64,000 nt of DNA from positions 4,278,001 to 4,342,000 of the forward strand of contig CP126200.1 in NCBI GenBank assembly GCA_030272155.1, written 5' to 3'. Each line of letters begins with the position of its first letter. Positions within the stretch are counted from its first letter, which is position 1. The position numbers were made by a program, and so were the translations under genes. The notes beneath the pieces are model-generated. The model saw nothing but the letters and a program-made list of their open reading frames with translations. It ran no database searches and was not told the DNA's origin. This stretch comes from Tetradesmus obliquus (lineage: Eukaryota; Chlorophyta; Chlorophyceae; Sphaeropleales; Scenedesmaceae). This document shows positions 45,161-56,709 of the stretch, piece by piece.

Positions 45161-45318
45161 CCGGCTGCCCGGCACCATAGCATTATGCGAAGTTCTCACC
45201 TGTAGGCACAGAGAAGGTTACAGGGCAGGGTCGTTAGGGGTCCATGGGCGGGACCACCTGTGACCCCTGCCCCCGGCCTTCAAGTAGTCCTGGGTAGACC
45301 GTGGTGTAGGTTCCAGTC

Positions 45319-45893
45319 ATGAAACTCGCGGAGATTGCAATAGCAGCAGAAAACAAAGCATTAGGCCTTGTGTATCACATATATCACATATCAGTGGTGT
45401 ATATGGTGTGCAAGGCATGCAGGCAGCAGTGGGCGGATAGAGTTTTTTTGTTACAGAAGGTGATGTTGTGCGGCCCGCACGTGCGCATGTGCGCGATGAA
45501 CACTGCGTTGCTTATCATGAGCAGCGCAGTGTTTGGGTGGAATCAGCTGTCAAATCCAACAAGCGCTAGCTTTGTAACTTCACAAACACCCGGCTCTCCA
45601 AATGAGGACTCCTCAGGCTCCTCGGAGGAGCAACATCCGGTGCATCTGTATCTGTGCAATGTCACATACAAACCAGCTGGTGAGTGCAGCACAACTGCAG
45701 TGAGTGCAGCACAACTGCAGTGAGTGCAGCGCAACCTTGCCCAGCAGCTGTGCAGCTGCAGGGCAATGTCCTGCCAACAATGAACATCTGTCACCAGTGT
45801 GATGCAACTGGAGCTGTGCTCTCTGTACACGTGCGGCACAGCTACCATAGATACCCGAACCTGGCGGCAGTACACCTGGCAGTGGTGGTATGA
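45319..45893 (+). other. Weak two-exon gene candidate
   Basis: An ATG at 45319 opens a frame of ~121 codons, including MSSAVFGWNQLSNPTSASF and a Ser/Glu-rich stretch, up to a donor CAGCTG/GTGAGT at 45680. After a short repeat-filled intron, an acceptor GCAG precedes a frame (NVLPTMNICHQCDATGAVL) ending at 45893, but the splice phases do not match. No family is recognised. Confidence 0.2.
45681..45730 (+). repeat. 20-bp tandem repeat, 2.5 copies
   Basis: TGAGTGCAGCACAACTGCAG at 45681-45700 and 45701-45720, then a third partial copy with one change (GCGCAAC). It starts exactly at a good donor-like sequence, so each copy repeats a GTGAGT. Confidence 0.9.
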
Positions 45894-46137
45894 GAAAACA
45901 GAGGTACTGCCGCTCGATCAGAGGTGCCTCGTCTTCGGCATAATAAAGGGAGCATCACATCAAAGAGGTGCCTGTGAAGGCCCCTGCAGTTCACAATGCT
46001 GCAGTGTGCAAGCGCTGTCATCCTTGCAACCGCCCATACTGGTAGCAGCATGGACTTGTAAGAGATTCAACTGCTGACCACGTGAAATAGTGGACACCAT
46101 GTACATCATGCAACATGTGTGTAGTGTACGTAGAGTA

Positions 46138-46157
46138 AGTAGTGTACGTACACTACT
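46138..46157. repeat. Perfect 20-bp palindrome
   Basis: AGTAGTGTACGTACACTACT reads the same on both strands, with no spacer. A half-site variant (GTAGTGTACGTA) lies just upstream at about 46121-46132. It could be a protein-binding site or a terminal-repeat relic. Confidence 0.85.
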
Positions 46158-48169
46158 GTAGCAAACCGACTCCACCCGCCGTACACGAGCTGCTGGCTGG
46201 CGTGCTGACGAGGCACCAAGCACACTGAAAGGTCATATGTTATACAGCTAGGCGCCAGCAATGCACACACAACGGGGTGTTCCGTCCAAGAATCATTGGC
46301 TCGCAGCACACTACGTGCTTGCGGCCTGATCAGACCACAGACCTAGTATCATGGCTTCCCATCAGTGATGTGTAGTATACATGCACCCAACAACGACATC
46401 CCAATCTCTGTTGTGCTTGCACTGTATCCGAGCCTCAGTGCGCCGGCTGTCGTGCAGGCACAGCAGAGACGCACAGCAGCAATAGCAGCAGCTGGCGGAC
46501 TTTCAAAAAGCGTACTGCTGCGTGCACGTGCCGCGCCACAACAGCCCAGCAGGACAGGCCTGCTGAATGCAGCTGTAGGACGAAAAGCGTTCTCAGAACC
46601 GCACATGGGGGCTGTGCTGCACTGGCTGTGCTTGCTCAGAGTGTGTTTGCAGAGAGATTGTATGCGTGCAAAGCGGGCCTGATGATAAAACAGGCTTGCA
46701 GGGGAGGCCCGCAAAGCCTTCTGAAGCAGCAAGGCACTGCATACATGTACTAGCAGCCGCGCCGCGCTCTGCAGACGGCACGCAGATTGATACAAAAAAA
46801 ATTGGCTGCCTTGGCGAGCCAAGGGCAGCGGGTGCAAGTCCTGTGCGCGTCATCCTGCAACATAAATCGCCATGACAGCACATGTGGCAACCTGGACGCA
46901 TCATGTAACACACATCCGCGTTGCCTTAGACTTGCGCAGCGCTGCAACTGGTGTATCATTTGTATATGCCGGCCAAAACACAACTTCATATTTAGGAATT
47001 GGCAGCACTTGAGTGCAGCTCATTGTTTGCAACCCCTGCCATGGACTGATGGCTTCTCATGCCTGTGTCCAGGCATGTTGAGGCCGCATAACTGTCCATT
47101 GCCACCACAAGGCGCTATGCATTCTCGAGCCCAGCCGCACTTTTCAAATCAGGGTCGTCACCGACACATGCATCCATATACACACCAGCCACATGCTGGG
47201 TACTAACAGCAGCCTGCATAGCCAACAACAACCGTCAATCAGTCAATGCTGTCGGTGGGACGACACCCACCCAGGAATAGCAGCGTACCTGGAGCTCAAG
47301 GCTTGCAGATCGCTGCCGCCACACGTGCTCTCAGTGCACGAATACAGAACACCCGCACGACATGCCTGCACGGTAACCACCAAACTGACATCACGACACA
47401 TGTGCATACACAGCATTCACTGTAGAACCCTAGGCTACAGAACAAAACTTTGCAGGTCGCAGCCCGAAGGCGCCCACGAGCAATCAGCGGGCGCTTCGCC
47501 ATGCACAGGCAGTAACGTTGGTGTTGTCATTGGATGAAACCTCAATTGCTTGGCGCTGCTGCACATCAAAACAGCAGCGCCAAATGCGAGCAATCACAAA
47601 TCCGTGTGCATGCTGTCCAAGCGGCGACGACTGCAGTAGGTAGAGTTCAAAGGCATGAAACAATGGAGGCACGCAATCTCAATCGCAAGAGCATACACAC
47701 ACTCAGCATCACCAGCAAGCCTGCTAGCTGCACAGTAATATACCACACAAGCCAGCAACCTGCAGATGAAACACAATCCACAACCTAACACACCTCACCC
47801 TACTGCAATCAGCTCTAGAGATGGCCTGCCCTTTCAGGCAGTGCACCATGCATCGGGTTGTACACGGGAGCTGTCTTTTGGCGCTGCAACAGCCACGCAA
47901 CTCATAATCCCCACCCCACCCTTCACACTCGCAGCCGGCAGCCCATCTGCTAGCCTGCTGTCTTTGCTGACATGCAGGCTCTCAGCCGCTACAAGCTGTT
48001 CAGCCTACCCCTATCGCAGCCCCACTAGCAGCCCTCACACCCGCCTGGCTAGCAGCTGCTGACGCTGCTGCAGCCCGCCCTTCAAATGCGGAGGCCCTAC
48101 TACACACAAACACACACTCAAATGCACACACGCACACACATATATGGACATGCTGCAGGCAGCTGGGCC

Positions 48170-49138
48170 TCACAGCTGCCGAGCTGGCTTCCAGCTGCTG
48201 CTGACTTCCTCGCCCTCCTCCTCCTCATCTTCTGGTACAGTGCCAAGGTACTGCCCCTGCAGCGCCTGCATCATGGCCAGCATGCGCTGCTGCTGCCCGG
48301 CCTGGTGCGCAGCGAGCGCCTGGCTCTGCTTGCGCGACAGCACTGCTGCGGCGAGCTGCTGCACGATCTGCATGCGGTGCATCGTGCGCGCCATGCACTC
48401 CTCTGCCACTTTGAGCGCCTGCGCTGCTGCGTCTGAGTCGCAGGAGAAGGCCCAGCAGTTGCACGCCACCTGGAATGCTTCCATGGTGCGGGAGAGGCTC
48501 TTGCTGGCTAAGGTGATGGCGAGCTCAAGCAGCGACTCCAGGGGCTGCTGCCTCAAGCTGCCGACAAGAAACTGCTGCTGCTGCTGCTGCTGCTGCTGGG
48601 ACAGCGGTTGTGAACAGGCTGCGGGGTTGAAGGGGCCGGCAGCTGCCGATTGCTGCTGCTGGGGTGCTGCACGCATGCAGGCTGAGCTGTCAAAAGTGGC
48701 ATCAGCAGTGTTCCCGCAGTCTGCAGCGGGGTAGGGGGCATGCCTGGTTGCGGTGCTGGGGCTGCGCCTAGCAATCCTATGGCAGCTGCTTGTCCAGCTG
48801 TTGCTGCTGATGTCCTTAGCTGCAACCTCGTCCTGCAGAGCAGACACCAAGCATGGCAGCAGCTGAGTCGATGGTGACCAGCAGGCCAGCAGTAGTCTCG
48901 AGCACCGAGTTTGGCACAGGCAATGGCACGTGATGGACAGTGAGGCATCAAAAGCACAATCGAGCGGGTCGATGATGCGCCAAAGTCGCTCGACAGCAAG
49001 CAAGTGAGCTCACGTTCGTTGCCCAGTGCAGAGAGCTGCACGAGATTAGCACCCCGACATGCATACCTGAGAGCGATTCTGGAACTCTACTTTGACTAGA
49101 AGGTCTTCACCCGCGACGGTGTAGAGCTGGGGCTCCAT
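48170..49138 (-). CDS. Uncharacterised 244-aa protein (2 exons)
   Basis: Exon 1 49138-49067 starts MEPQLYTVAGEDLLVKVEFQ. Exon 2 48832-48170 follows in phase 0 across a 234-base intron (donor CTCAG/GTATGC, acceptor CTCTGCAG). The first half of exon 2 is Ser/Ala/Gln-rich with a nine-Gln run. Then comes a predicted helical block (ESLLELAITLASKSLSRTM ... EECMARTMHRMQIVQQLAA ... QQQRMLAMMQALQGQYLG) and an acidic end, PEDEEEEGEEV. No signal peptide or membrane segment. I do not recognise the family. The helical block with Met/Gln faces suggests protein-protein interaction, which is only inference. Confidence 0.55.
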
Positions 49139-50358
49139 GGTGGGTGAAGTGGCAAGACTGCAGCGTCAACGGAACGGCAGAAGATCGCAATCATCTACAT
49201 GGCTTGAGCATCTTGCAAGCACAGCTGCATGTCATGAAGGAAGACTGGCCACGCTCCGGGGTGTCCGACACATAAAATCAGGCAGACTACTATCGGCAGC
49301 ACAAAATACTTCTGAGACACACTTACCAAATACTAGGTCACTTTAAACAAGCGATGATGCGTCTAAGGCTCCTAAGCACAGGTGGATCAGCAAAGGTGAG
49401 GGTGACTACACGCTTCTCCGGAATGATCGCTGCAATGGTTAGTCTGAACAAACATCAAACATCGGCTTGGCTCAGTTGCTTGGCCGCTTTGGTGGGCCCC
49501 TTTGCCTTGTTCAATATATAACACGGGCGGGTTCATTACACATGTCGCCGGGCTTCAACAAATAATAAAACCTGGCTTTAGGGTAAGAGAAGTGGTTTCA
49601 TTACTTTTTGGATGCTTACCAAGCTACCCTGTGTAACAGTAGGCAAAGATCGGAGCCGTGTACAAGTGCTGATAATGCATTCCTGTGACCAGAGCGATAC
49701 TTCCTTTATCTTTTAAAGCATTCTAAAAACATAAACTCTGCACGAGAAATCATGACGAGTCATCCTTGATGTACGAACACTCTGCCTTCTGCCACCACCA
49801 CTGACTATCACCACTGGCGGAACGTGACCATTGGCTATGTTGCTCCCCCTTTTGCGCTTATGTGTAACCGAGCCAGCCTACTGTTGTGTCTGCATGCATT
49901 CGTTAGCACAGCTGTCTTTTATCAACCTCAGGTCGAGCCTGACTGGAGCATGCTGTACACAAGTCACATGTGTGCACGGTGCACCAGCCAGCCTCGCCTG
50001 ACGCCGTCTTTGAGCAAGTCACTCAGGCCAGCGGGCCGCCTCAGCGGCTGGGAGCCTCGTACCCCAGCTCAGCCCGGGACTGGCTAGCCGCTGGAACAGC
50101 TGCATTGCTTGCCTCCCGCTACGCTGGCTTGCCCGGCAAGGGTTGAGTACAGCCTACATGTAGAATGCATTCTGCGCATGCGCGTACATGCACGATGCAA
50201 TCTGCTCACCACCTCACTGTCAACACTCAGCAGTGTTGACATGGAAGCACAGAACCTACCCAAACAAGAGGAACACCACTGGTGTTGCTGCTGAGCAGGG
50301 CAAGCTCAGCACAGCACCTTTGAGTCAACCTGGCTTCTGCATGCATCCTTCAATAGCC

Positions 50359-50379
50359 TGCATGCATGCATGCATGCAT
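50359..50379. repeat. (TGCA)5 microsatellite
   Basis: Five uninterrupted TGCA units (TGCATGCATGCATGCATGCA); self-complementary. Confidence 0.95.
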
Positions 50380-50479
50380 CTAAGTCAACAACAATCACTT
50401 GTGCAGGCGACCGCTTACCTGCAGTGGCATTGCAGGCCGCCAGGCTCTGACAGCCCACCATTAGCTTTTCCTGCATGTA

Positions 50480-50600
50480 AAAGGACAAATCTACACAGCC
50501 CCAGGATCCCGAAGGACCGTGGTAAATGCATAGCTGCGCACCTTCGTGCAATGCTGGACCAGAAGACGCCCGCCCAAGTCTCCTGGCACTCCGATTGGGC
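50480..50600 (+). repeat. Dispersed repeat, copy C
   Basis: Left part TGTAAAAGGACAAATCTACA, then AAATGCATAGCTGCGCACC, GCAATGCTGGACCAGAAGAC and TCTCCTGGCACTCC. With copy B it shares the reading CIAAHL.AML.QKTPA.VSWHS on the plus strand, although copies A and D break that frame. Confidence 0.75.
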
Positions 50601-50914
50601 GTGTCTGCAAGCGCGCGCCGACGCAGGCACAGGCAGAGCAATGGTGCTCAAAGCCGCATGCAGTGCGTGTACAGCGGAGCATTCGGACTCAGCTGGCATG
50701 TTTAAAGCCTGCAGTGTTGCTGACAGCCCATTCTGCGTGAAGCTGGCTGCATCGCTAGGGAATTCCAGGCATACCGGTTGCTGCATGCCTGGCAAGTTCC
50801 AGATAGCCGATGTCTGCTTGCGGTAGGCATCATGCCTTTCAGTGAAATACCGTAGCCAAGTTTGCTAGCCCCCAGGGTGTCCCACAGGAGGATGCTGGTC
50901 ATTCCCTGTTTCCC

Positions 50915-51045
50915 TTGTAAAAGGACGTATCTAGACAATAAATGCACAAAGGTTCCAGTGAAAGCACATTCCGCACCTTAAGCAATGCTGGACTAGGATA
51001 CCCCCGCCCAAAGTATCCTGATGCTCCAAGTGGGCTGCCGGTGTT
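50915..51045 (+). repeat. Dispersed repeat, copy D
   Basis: Left part TTGTAAAAGGACGTATCTAG, core GCACCTTAAGCAATGCTGGA, then CCCCCGCCCAAAGTATCCTG and CTCCAAGTGGGCTGC. It lies only ~320 bases from copy C in the same orientation. Confidence 0.75.
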
Positions 51046-52198
51046 CATGCAGGTGTGAACAATCACGTTGTTGCCAGTACAATCGCATGCTTGAAGGTGT
51101 GCAGATTTGCTTTTTTCATGTTAGACTGTCCATCTTTACCAGTAAAGCTTGAACGAGTGTGAAGGACTTTACAGGGATGGCGGGTGAACAAGCAACTCGT
51201 CCTTTTTGAGGCAGGCGCAGTTGTCCGGCAGCACGTCTTGAAGCAATAGGCACACCTGTAGCGCAAACAATGGTTTGCAGCGCAGCCCTTACATAACGAG
51301 AATAATATGCTGTGCCTTGACATACGACATATGCTGCTCCTGTCACCTGTGTTGTGCCAAAAGAAGCACGTGAGAGATAATTGTTCCCTGCAACTTTCAA
51401 GAAAAATTCACAAGTATGCACTTTTAGCCGACTTTTCGACTTTTACCACACGTCCGAAGGGTAAGCGAATGTACACTTGGGAACTACTTCATGTAGCACA
51501 GCACGGCATGGAAGCCGCATGGAAGCCGCCCAATGCGACACACGGTGCTTGGCACAGCCTGTGGCACAGCCGCTGCCAGTGTGCAGCGGCTGCATCTGCA
51601 CTGCAATTGGTGCTGGCTTGTTGTACATGGCTTGGAGGCAGCTGGCTCTTGCCTACGGCTACAACAGGCAGCTTATGATAGTGCTGCCCGAGAGCGATTG
51701 CAAACAGGAAAGCGCCTGACAACTTGCCCAGCCTAGACGGGATTGCTGTGAAGCGCAATGCTGAACTTCACTCCCGTCGGTGAAAGAACATACCGTGACT
51801 CGATCGAGCACAACCGTGCACACAAATATGAATGTGGAGCAAAAGTAATAACCTGAGTGAATCCCGGATGCGTGCAGCAGCTGTCACGTGTAGTCGCTCC
51901 CGGAAACGGGTTGCACTCGCGTGCGATTGGCATCACATACAGCTTACCAATAGGAACAATATGAACTTTGATTGAGTTTGAGGGTATTTAGGACTCTCTA
52001 GCCATTGCTTTGTGTGACCAGGGTCCAGGCCACTGCAGTCAGGTCACACACGCGATCCCGGGGTGCATATCCGTCGCCTGCTCTGCTGTCCATCCAATTC
52101 ATGTCTTTCATCCATCTTATTTCTTGAGTGTTAGAACGAATAGCAAATATAGCATTGTGCGCGACATAGACAAACAATCTTTCAACATAGCACCGTTC

Positions 52199-53769
52199 AT
52201 GTCGTTTCTTAGCACATTTTTTCTACTAGTAGTGCTTGCAATAGTCTTCAAAGCTCAGCATGCGGCCTGCAGAGCTGTGCCAGGTGGGGCACTGGCAACC
52301 AAACACAAACAGACCGCCGTGGCCTGCTGTCATGCTCAGCAGCAGCTGCAACTGATGTTTTCTGGCACCAAATGATGTTTGACGGCCTGTTTTGTGGCGT
52401 GTGCAGGCAGCGCCTCCGCACCTGATGTAGCTCGCCGGAGCCTCTTGAATCAGCAAGCAGCGGCCGTGCAGGCCAGCAGACATGGTAAGTTGCCCATCCT
52501 CTATCTTTTGAACACCTGAGCCTTTTCTGCAGCTGCCCTTGATCGTGACGCATCAATCCTTCTACGACCTAGCTCCGACCAATCTCGTGAGCGGGCGAGA
52601 GGTGCTGACTGAAGCTCTGCTGTGTCATGCAGATGCGGGAGCAAAGATTGACGGCCAGTTCATCGTTTTGTTCAAGCAAAGCGCTGGTGCTGCCGCTGTG
52701 GCCTCGCAAAAGCTGGCAGCTAGCGTGCAGAGAGGAGCAGCAACAGCAGCAGCAGCAGCTTCGGCAGCAGGGGCGACGCCGCTGGGCTTCGAAGTGGTCA
52801 GCACGCTGTCCCTTAACACGGGCAGCAGCAGCGGCACAGCTGCTGGCGGGGCGGCAGCAGCAGCAGCAGGCGCGGCAAGTGCTGCATCAGCAGCGCCACA
52901 AGCCGCAGCTGGCGGTGTGCAGGGTATAGTGGTGCGCGCCTCGCCCGCCACAATAGCACAGATACGTGCTGCATATGACATTGTGCAGACCGTGGTGCCA
53001 GACCGCGTGGTCGTCTCGCAGCAGCTGCTGCAGGATGAGCAGCCGCAGTCTGGGCCAGCAGCAGCAGCAGGCACCGTAGAGGTCGCAGCAGGAGCAGGCG
53101 CAGGCGCAGCTGACATCACGGCGCAGCAAGTGCCGAGCTGCACGCAGGCAGCAGCAGCAGCAGCTGGTGTGTCGGCTAGGTTAGCAGCCACCTTCAAGTG
53201 GCCGCGCTGCCTTGTGCCAGGCGCCAAAATTGTGTGGAGCGGCAGGTCGTGTGGTGACGGGTCCAAGATCCAGTACACACAGATGCGTGCAGTGGATGCA
53301 GCAACTGGCAAGACGCTGCGGATGCAAGGCACACCATGCATCACTCGCTTCGATCCGCAGCGCGTGACATGGAGCAGGCAGCGCTTTGGCAAATGCGGTG
53401 CGTGCCACAGCGTGCAACAAGCAAGTTGCTGTTATGTGCAGTCTTCTACATGCTGGAGGCCTGCTGCTTTGCCTGCATCTGTGCCTATTAGCAGCCTGCT
53501 GGGTAGAAAATGTGCTGCACAGTTCTTGCATCAAAACAGCCTCTTCAGCAGCTGCACTGCAGACTGACTCAGTGCATCTTGCTAAATCCAATCTTCATAG
53601 CAGTGGCACTGCTACTGCACTGCATCACAACCCAAGCGGCGCATGCGTCAGCGAGCTAGTGCACATGCAGTGCTGTCTGCAATTGCACACCAGCCTGCAG
53701 CCTCCTTTCTTATGCTGCCACACCTCCAACTGTACAGACTAATCTCATGCCATCTCGCCTTCTGACACC

Positions 53770-53800
<31 letters not shown>

Positions 53801-56709
53801 ACCCCACTGCAGGCAGCGCCCCCCTGCAAGTGCCTGCCCTCCCAACGCGCATCTGCTCAGCCACAGGCGGAAACCCCGGCTCATTCACCTCCAGGCCGAC
53901 TCCTGCAAACCCCAACCCAGCGTCCCCGCAGCAGCCGCCCGCCGCTTCACCAGCGCCAGACGGCGACCAGCAAGACCCGAACGGCAGCAGCACTGCTGCA
54001 CCGGACTCGCAGGGAGCTGCTTCTCCCTCGCCGCTGCCTAACGCTGCTGATGCCAGCCCATCTCCTGCGCCGTTCACGCGCAGCGGTCCGCTGCTGCCAC
54101 GCGTGCCGCTGTCTGCGGGTGATTCAGCGCCCTCTGGTGTTCAGCGCATTGAAGCAGCGACGCCCGATGGCGTGGACAACACAGAGGGGTTGCCTGTAGA
54201 GCAGCAGGTGACAGTGGGCGTCATCGACTCGGGCGTTGACAGGACACACCCTGACATCAACTACGCTGGCGGCCAGAGCTTCACTGCTGCTGATGCAAAT
54301 GCAGATCAGGATGCCTACGGTGAGGATGCACCTGAACTGCTGCGCTTGCAAGCTCAGAGGCAGCAGCCATTGTTGTTGACAAAAAGGTCACAGTCAGTTG
54401 CATGCAAGGCCAGTAGGACATCCTACTAAGTTACTGTAAACACGCTGTTCCCGTGACGCTCGGGCGATGTACCCTTCGCTTGTCTTGTCAAGCATGCTTT
54501 GTCGGTGGCTGCTCTCTCTCAGTGCTAGCGCCCTGTGTGTTGTTGGCAGCTTGTGAGGCTGCTGTTGCTCAGCTCAGGGTATGCATAGCCGACCGTTGTG
54601 CACAGCAAGCTGGGGTGAGCATTGCAGCCGCGCAATGCTCGCAACATAGACGCAAGCCCTGCCTCCAGCATAGTAGGTGCTGCACAAGACCCCTGCTCAC
54701 CGCTCTGTGTGCCGCTGCTCCCTGTACTGCCGTGTGGTTGCTGCCTGCTGTGCTACCATCTTACCTCACATCACCTCCTGCTGGCATCGCGCTCCCCTCA
54801 GGCCATGGTGAGTCATCACCATCATGCTACCATTTAGCCAACCTTAGATTATGTGGGAGGTGTGCACGGTGTAGCATTTATGCGATGTGATTAGTAAGTT
54901 GCTGTGTGCTGCAGCCTGTACTTTTGGCCATCCGCCGTGGTGAGTATGTAGCTGAAAGCGTCAAACAGCTGGGGCAGATCGCGCTTGCGCTGCTGATCTG
55001 CTCTGGCTGAACAGGTCATGCCTTCCCTGGCAGATGTCCGACTTCAGTCAGCAGCTTCCTAGCATGCTGCGTTTCCTGCTGCTGGCATGCTTACGCACAC
55101 CTAAGAGCAGCGCCCACAGATGCTCACGAGCACAGACTCACCATGCTACCTGCCCTGCCAACCCCAGCTAACTGCCCACACTGCCGCTGCCCTTGCCCTG
55201 TCCTGACCATCACAACTACTAAATCTCATCTCCCAGGCACTCACGTCGCTGGCATCATTGGTGCCAAGAACAACGGCCAGGGAGTGGTCGGAGTGTCACC
55301 CGGTGCTCCCGTATACTCCCTAAAGGTGCTTGATGGGCAAGGGCGCGGCTCTATGAGCGGCGTCATTGCTGCTGTCAGCTGGGTGGCAACCGAGGGAGTG
55401 AAGCAAGGCATTCGGGTGATCAACCTGAGCCTTGCAACCATGGTGGACCCAAAATCGGAGGAGTATGCCGCTACCGTGGACGCCGTGTGCGGCGTCTTTG
55501 CACAGGCAGAGGCTGCGGGTGTGTTTGTGGCAGTGGCTGCAGGCAACTATGGTGAGTAGAGGGTGGAGGCCTGATGCGGTGTGTAACATTGATTGAGTCA
55601 ACCTCGAGCAAACAGAGCAGAAGCTGTATGCTCTCTGCTCAGGAGGCAGGGGAGGGTTGTGGCGCTAGATTCCTGCAAGGCAGCGGCCATTCATATGCAA
55701 AGCGCACGCATTCTTTAACAGCCTTGCGTCAAGCTTGCAAAGAGTGCGGTACAACATGCCTGACAATGTTCGGATAATACATGTTGCCGTCCTGCCACAC
55801 TGTTTCAACAATCCCTCTCTGCACCTTCTCCAACCCTGCTCTGCTGCTGCTGATGTGATCATTGTGCCGCTGCTTACCCGGCTGGCTTTTGCAGGCGATG
55901 CTCTGCGTGGCTACCTGCCCGCAGCTTGCCCCAGCGTTGCTGCTGTCACAGCTGTGGATGAGACCGGATCTGCGGCCGCCTCCTTCTCCAACTTTTTGGA
56001 GCTCAATGGTGCAACACCCGGGGACCAGGCGCGCATCATTGCTGCGCCAGGCACCAAGATCCGCAGCACCATCTCGTTTGCAAAGGTGGGTTTGTGGGTG
56101 TTGTGATATACCCCTGTGTTTGATTGTAGTTTTTACTTGTTCTTTTTATTTTTTGACATTGATTTCTGTCATTGTCAACACCACACAGCACAGAGTCATG
56201 CCTGCTTGACTCATACACACTGGGGCTCTGTCTTGCTTGCCGCACCTTGCTGTGCGCTGTAGGGCTGCGGTGTTGGCCCTGGCTTGCTACCAAGCCCTCT
56301 GCACTGCTAGCAGCACAGAGTGATGTCAACTGGCCAAGCACTGCCTGATCTTCCGTCGCAGCTTCAGCTATGCTCACTTGTTGCACACCACACGGGCTCA
56401 TCTGACACATGACACTGGCTGTTGCTGCTGCCGTTGTGCTGCCGCTGCTGTGTCACACTGCAGGACTCAACTGGCTACCGTGAGCTCAGCGGGACTAGCA
56501 TGGCTTCTCCCCACATCGCTGGCATTGCTGCCAGCTGCATGATGTCTGGTGCGTGCCCTCAGGGTAGCAGCGGCCTGGCTACACTGGCTACCCTGCAGGG
56601 TGCAGCACGCGAGCGGCTAGCGGCAAATGCACAGTATGGGTTTGCTGGTGATGCCACCAGCACCATCAATGGCAAGTTTTTTGGGCTGCTTGCATGGGCC
56701 GAGTGGTAA
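52199..56709 (+). CDS. Secreted subtilisin-like serine protease (S8) with I9 propeptide
   Basis: Exons: 52199-52283, 52407-52484, 52533-52601, 52633-53397, 53813-54319, 55237-55551, 55895-56085, 56464-56709. Phases agree, giving 751 aa. Residues 1-25 are a signal peptide (MSFLSTFFLLVVLAIVFKA). An inhibitor-I9 propeptide spans ~82-205 (KIDGQFIVLFKQ ... RVVV) with an Ala-rich insertion. A Cys-containing module follows (~255-332), then a Pro/Ser-rich linker (~340-440). The catalytic triad is Asp471 (VGVIDSGVDRTHPD), His504 (GTHVAGIIGAKNNG) and Ser682 (SGTSMASPHIAG), with the oxyanion Asn605 (AAGN). The fold order is that of proteinase-K-like enzymes made as zymogens, exported and self-cleaved. 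YGTHVAG replaces the common GHGTHVAG. The region 206-332 is the least certain part of the model. Confidence 0.88.

Larger units (their letters stand above)
40588..48169. other. Gene-poor 7.6 kb interval
   Basis: No recognisable conserved protein on either strand. It begins with the CCCH 3' UTR and ends with the 3' flank of the gene at 48170. It is TG/CA-rich, with short Cys/Trp-rich frames typical of non-coding DNA. Inside are two weak exon candidates (44582-44827 minus; 45319-45893 plus), one dispersed repeat copy, a 20-bp tandem repeat and a perfect palindrome. Confidence 0.45.
49139..52198. other. Divergent intergenic region, ~3.1 kb
   Basis: Lies between two start codons that point apart. 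It includes an AT-richer stretch (49500-49800), a (TGCA)n run and two copies of the dispersed repeat. No coding frame I can support. Confidence 0.45.

Noticed and set aside
40588-48169. tRNA or rRNA genes in the gene-poor interval
   Set aside because: No cloverleaf with a T-arm GGTTCGAATCC-like box and no conserved rRNA stretch was seen on either strand.
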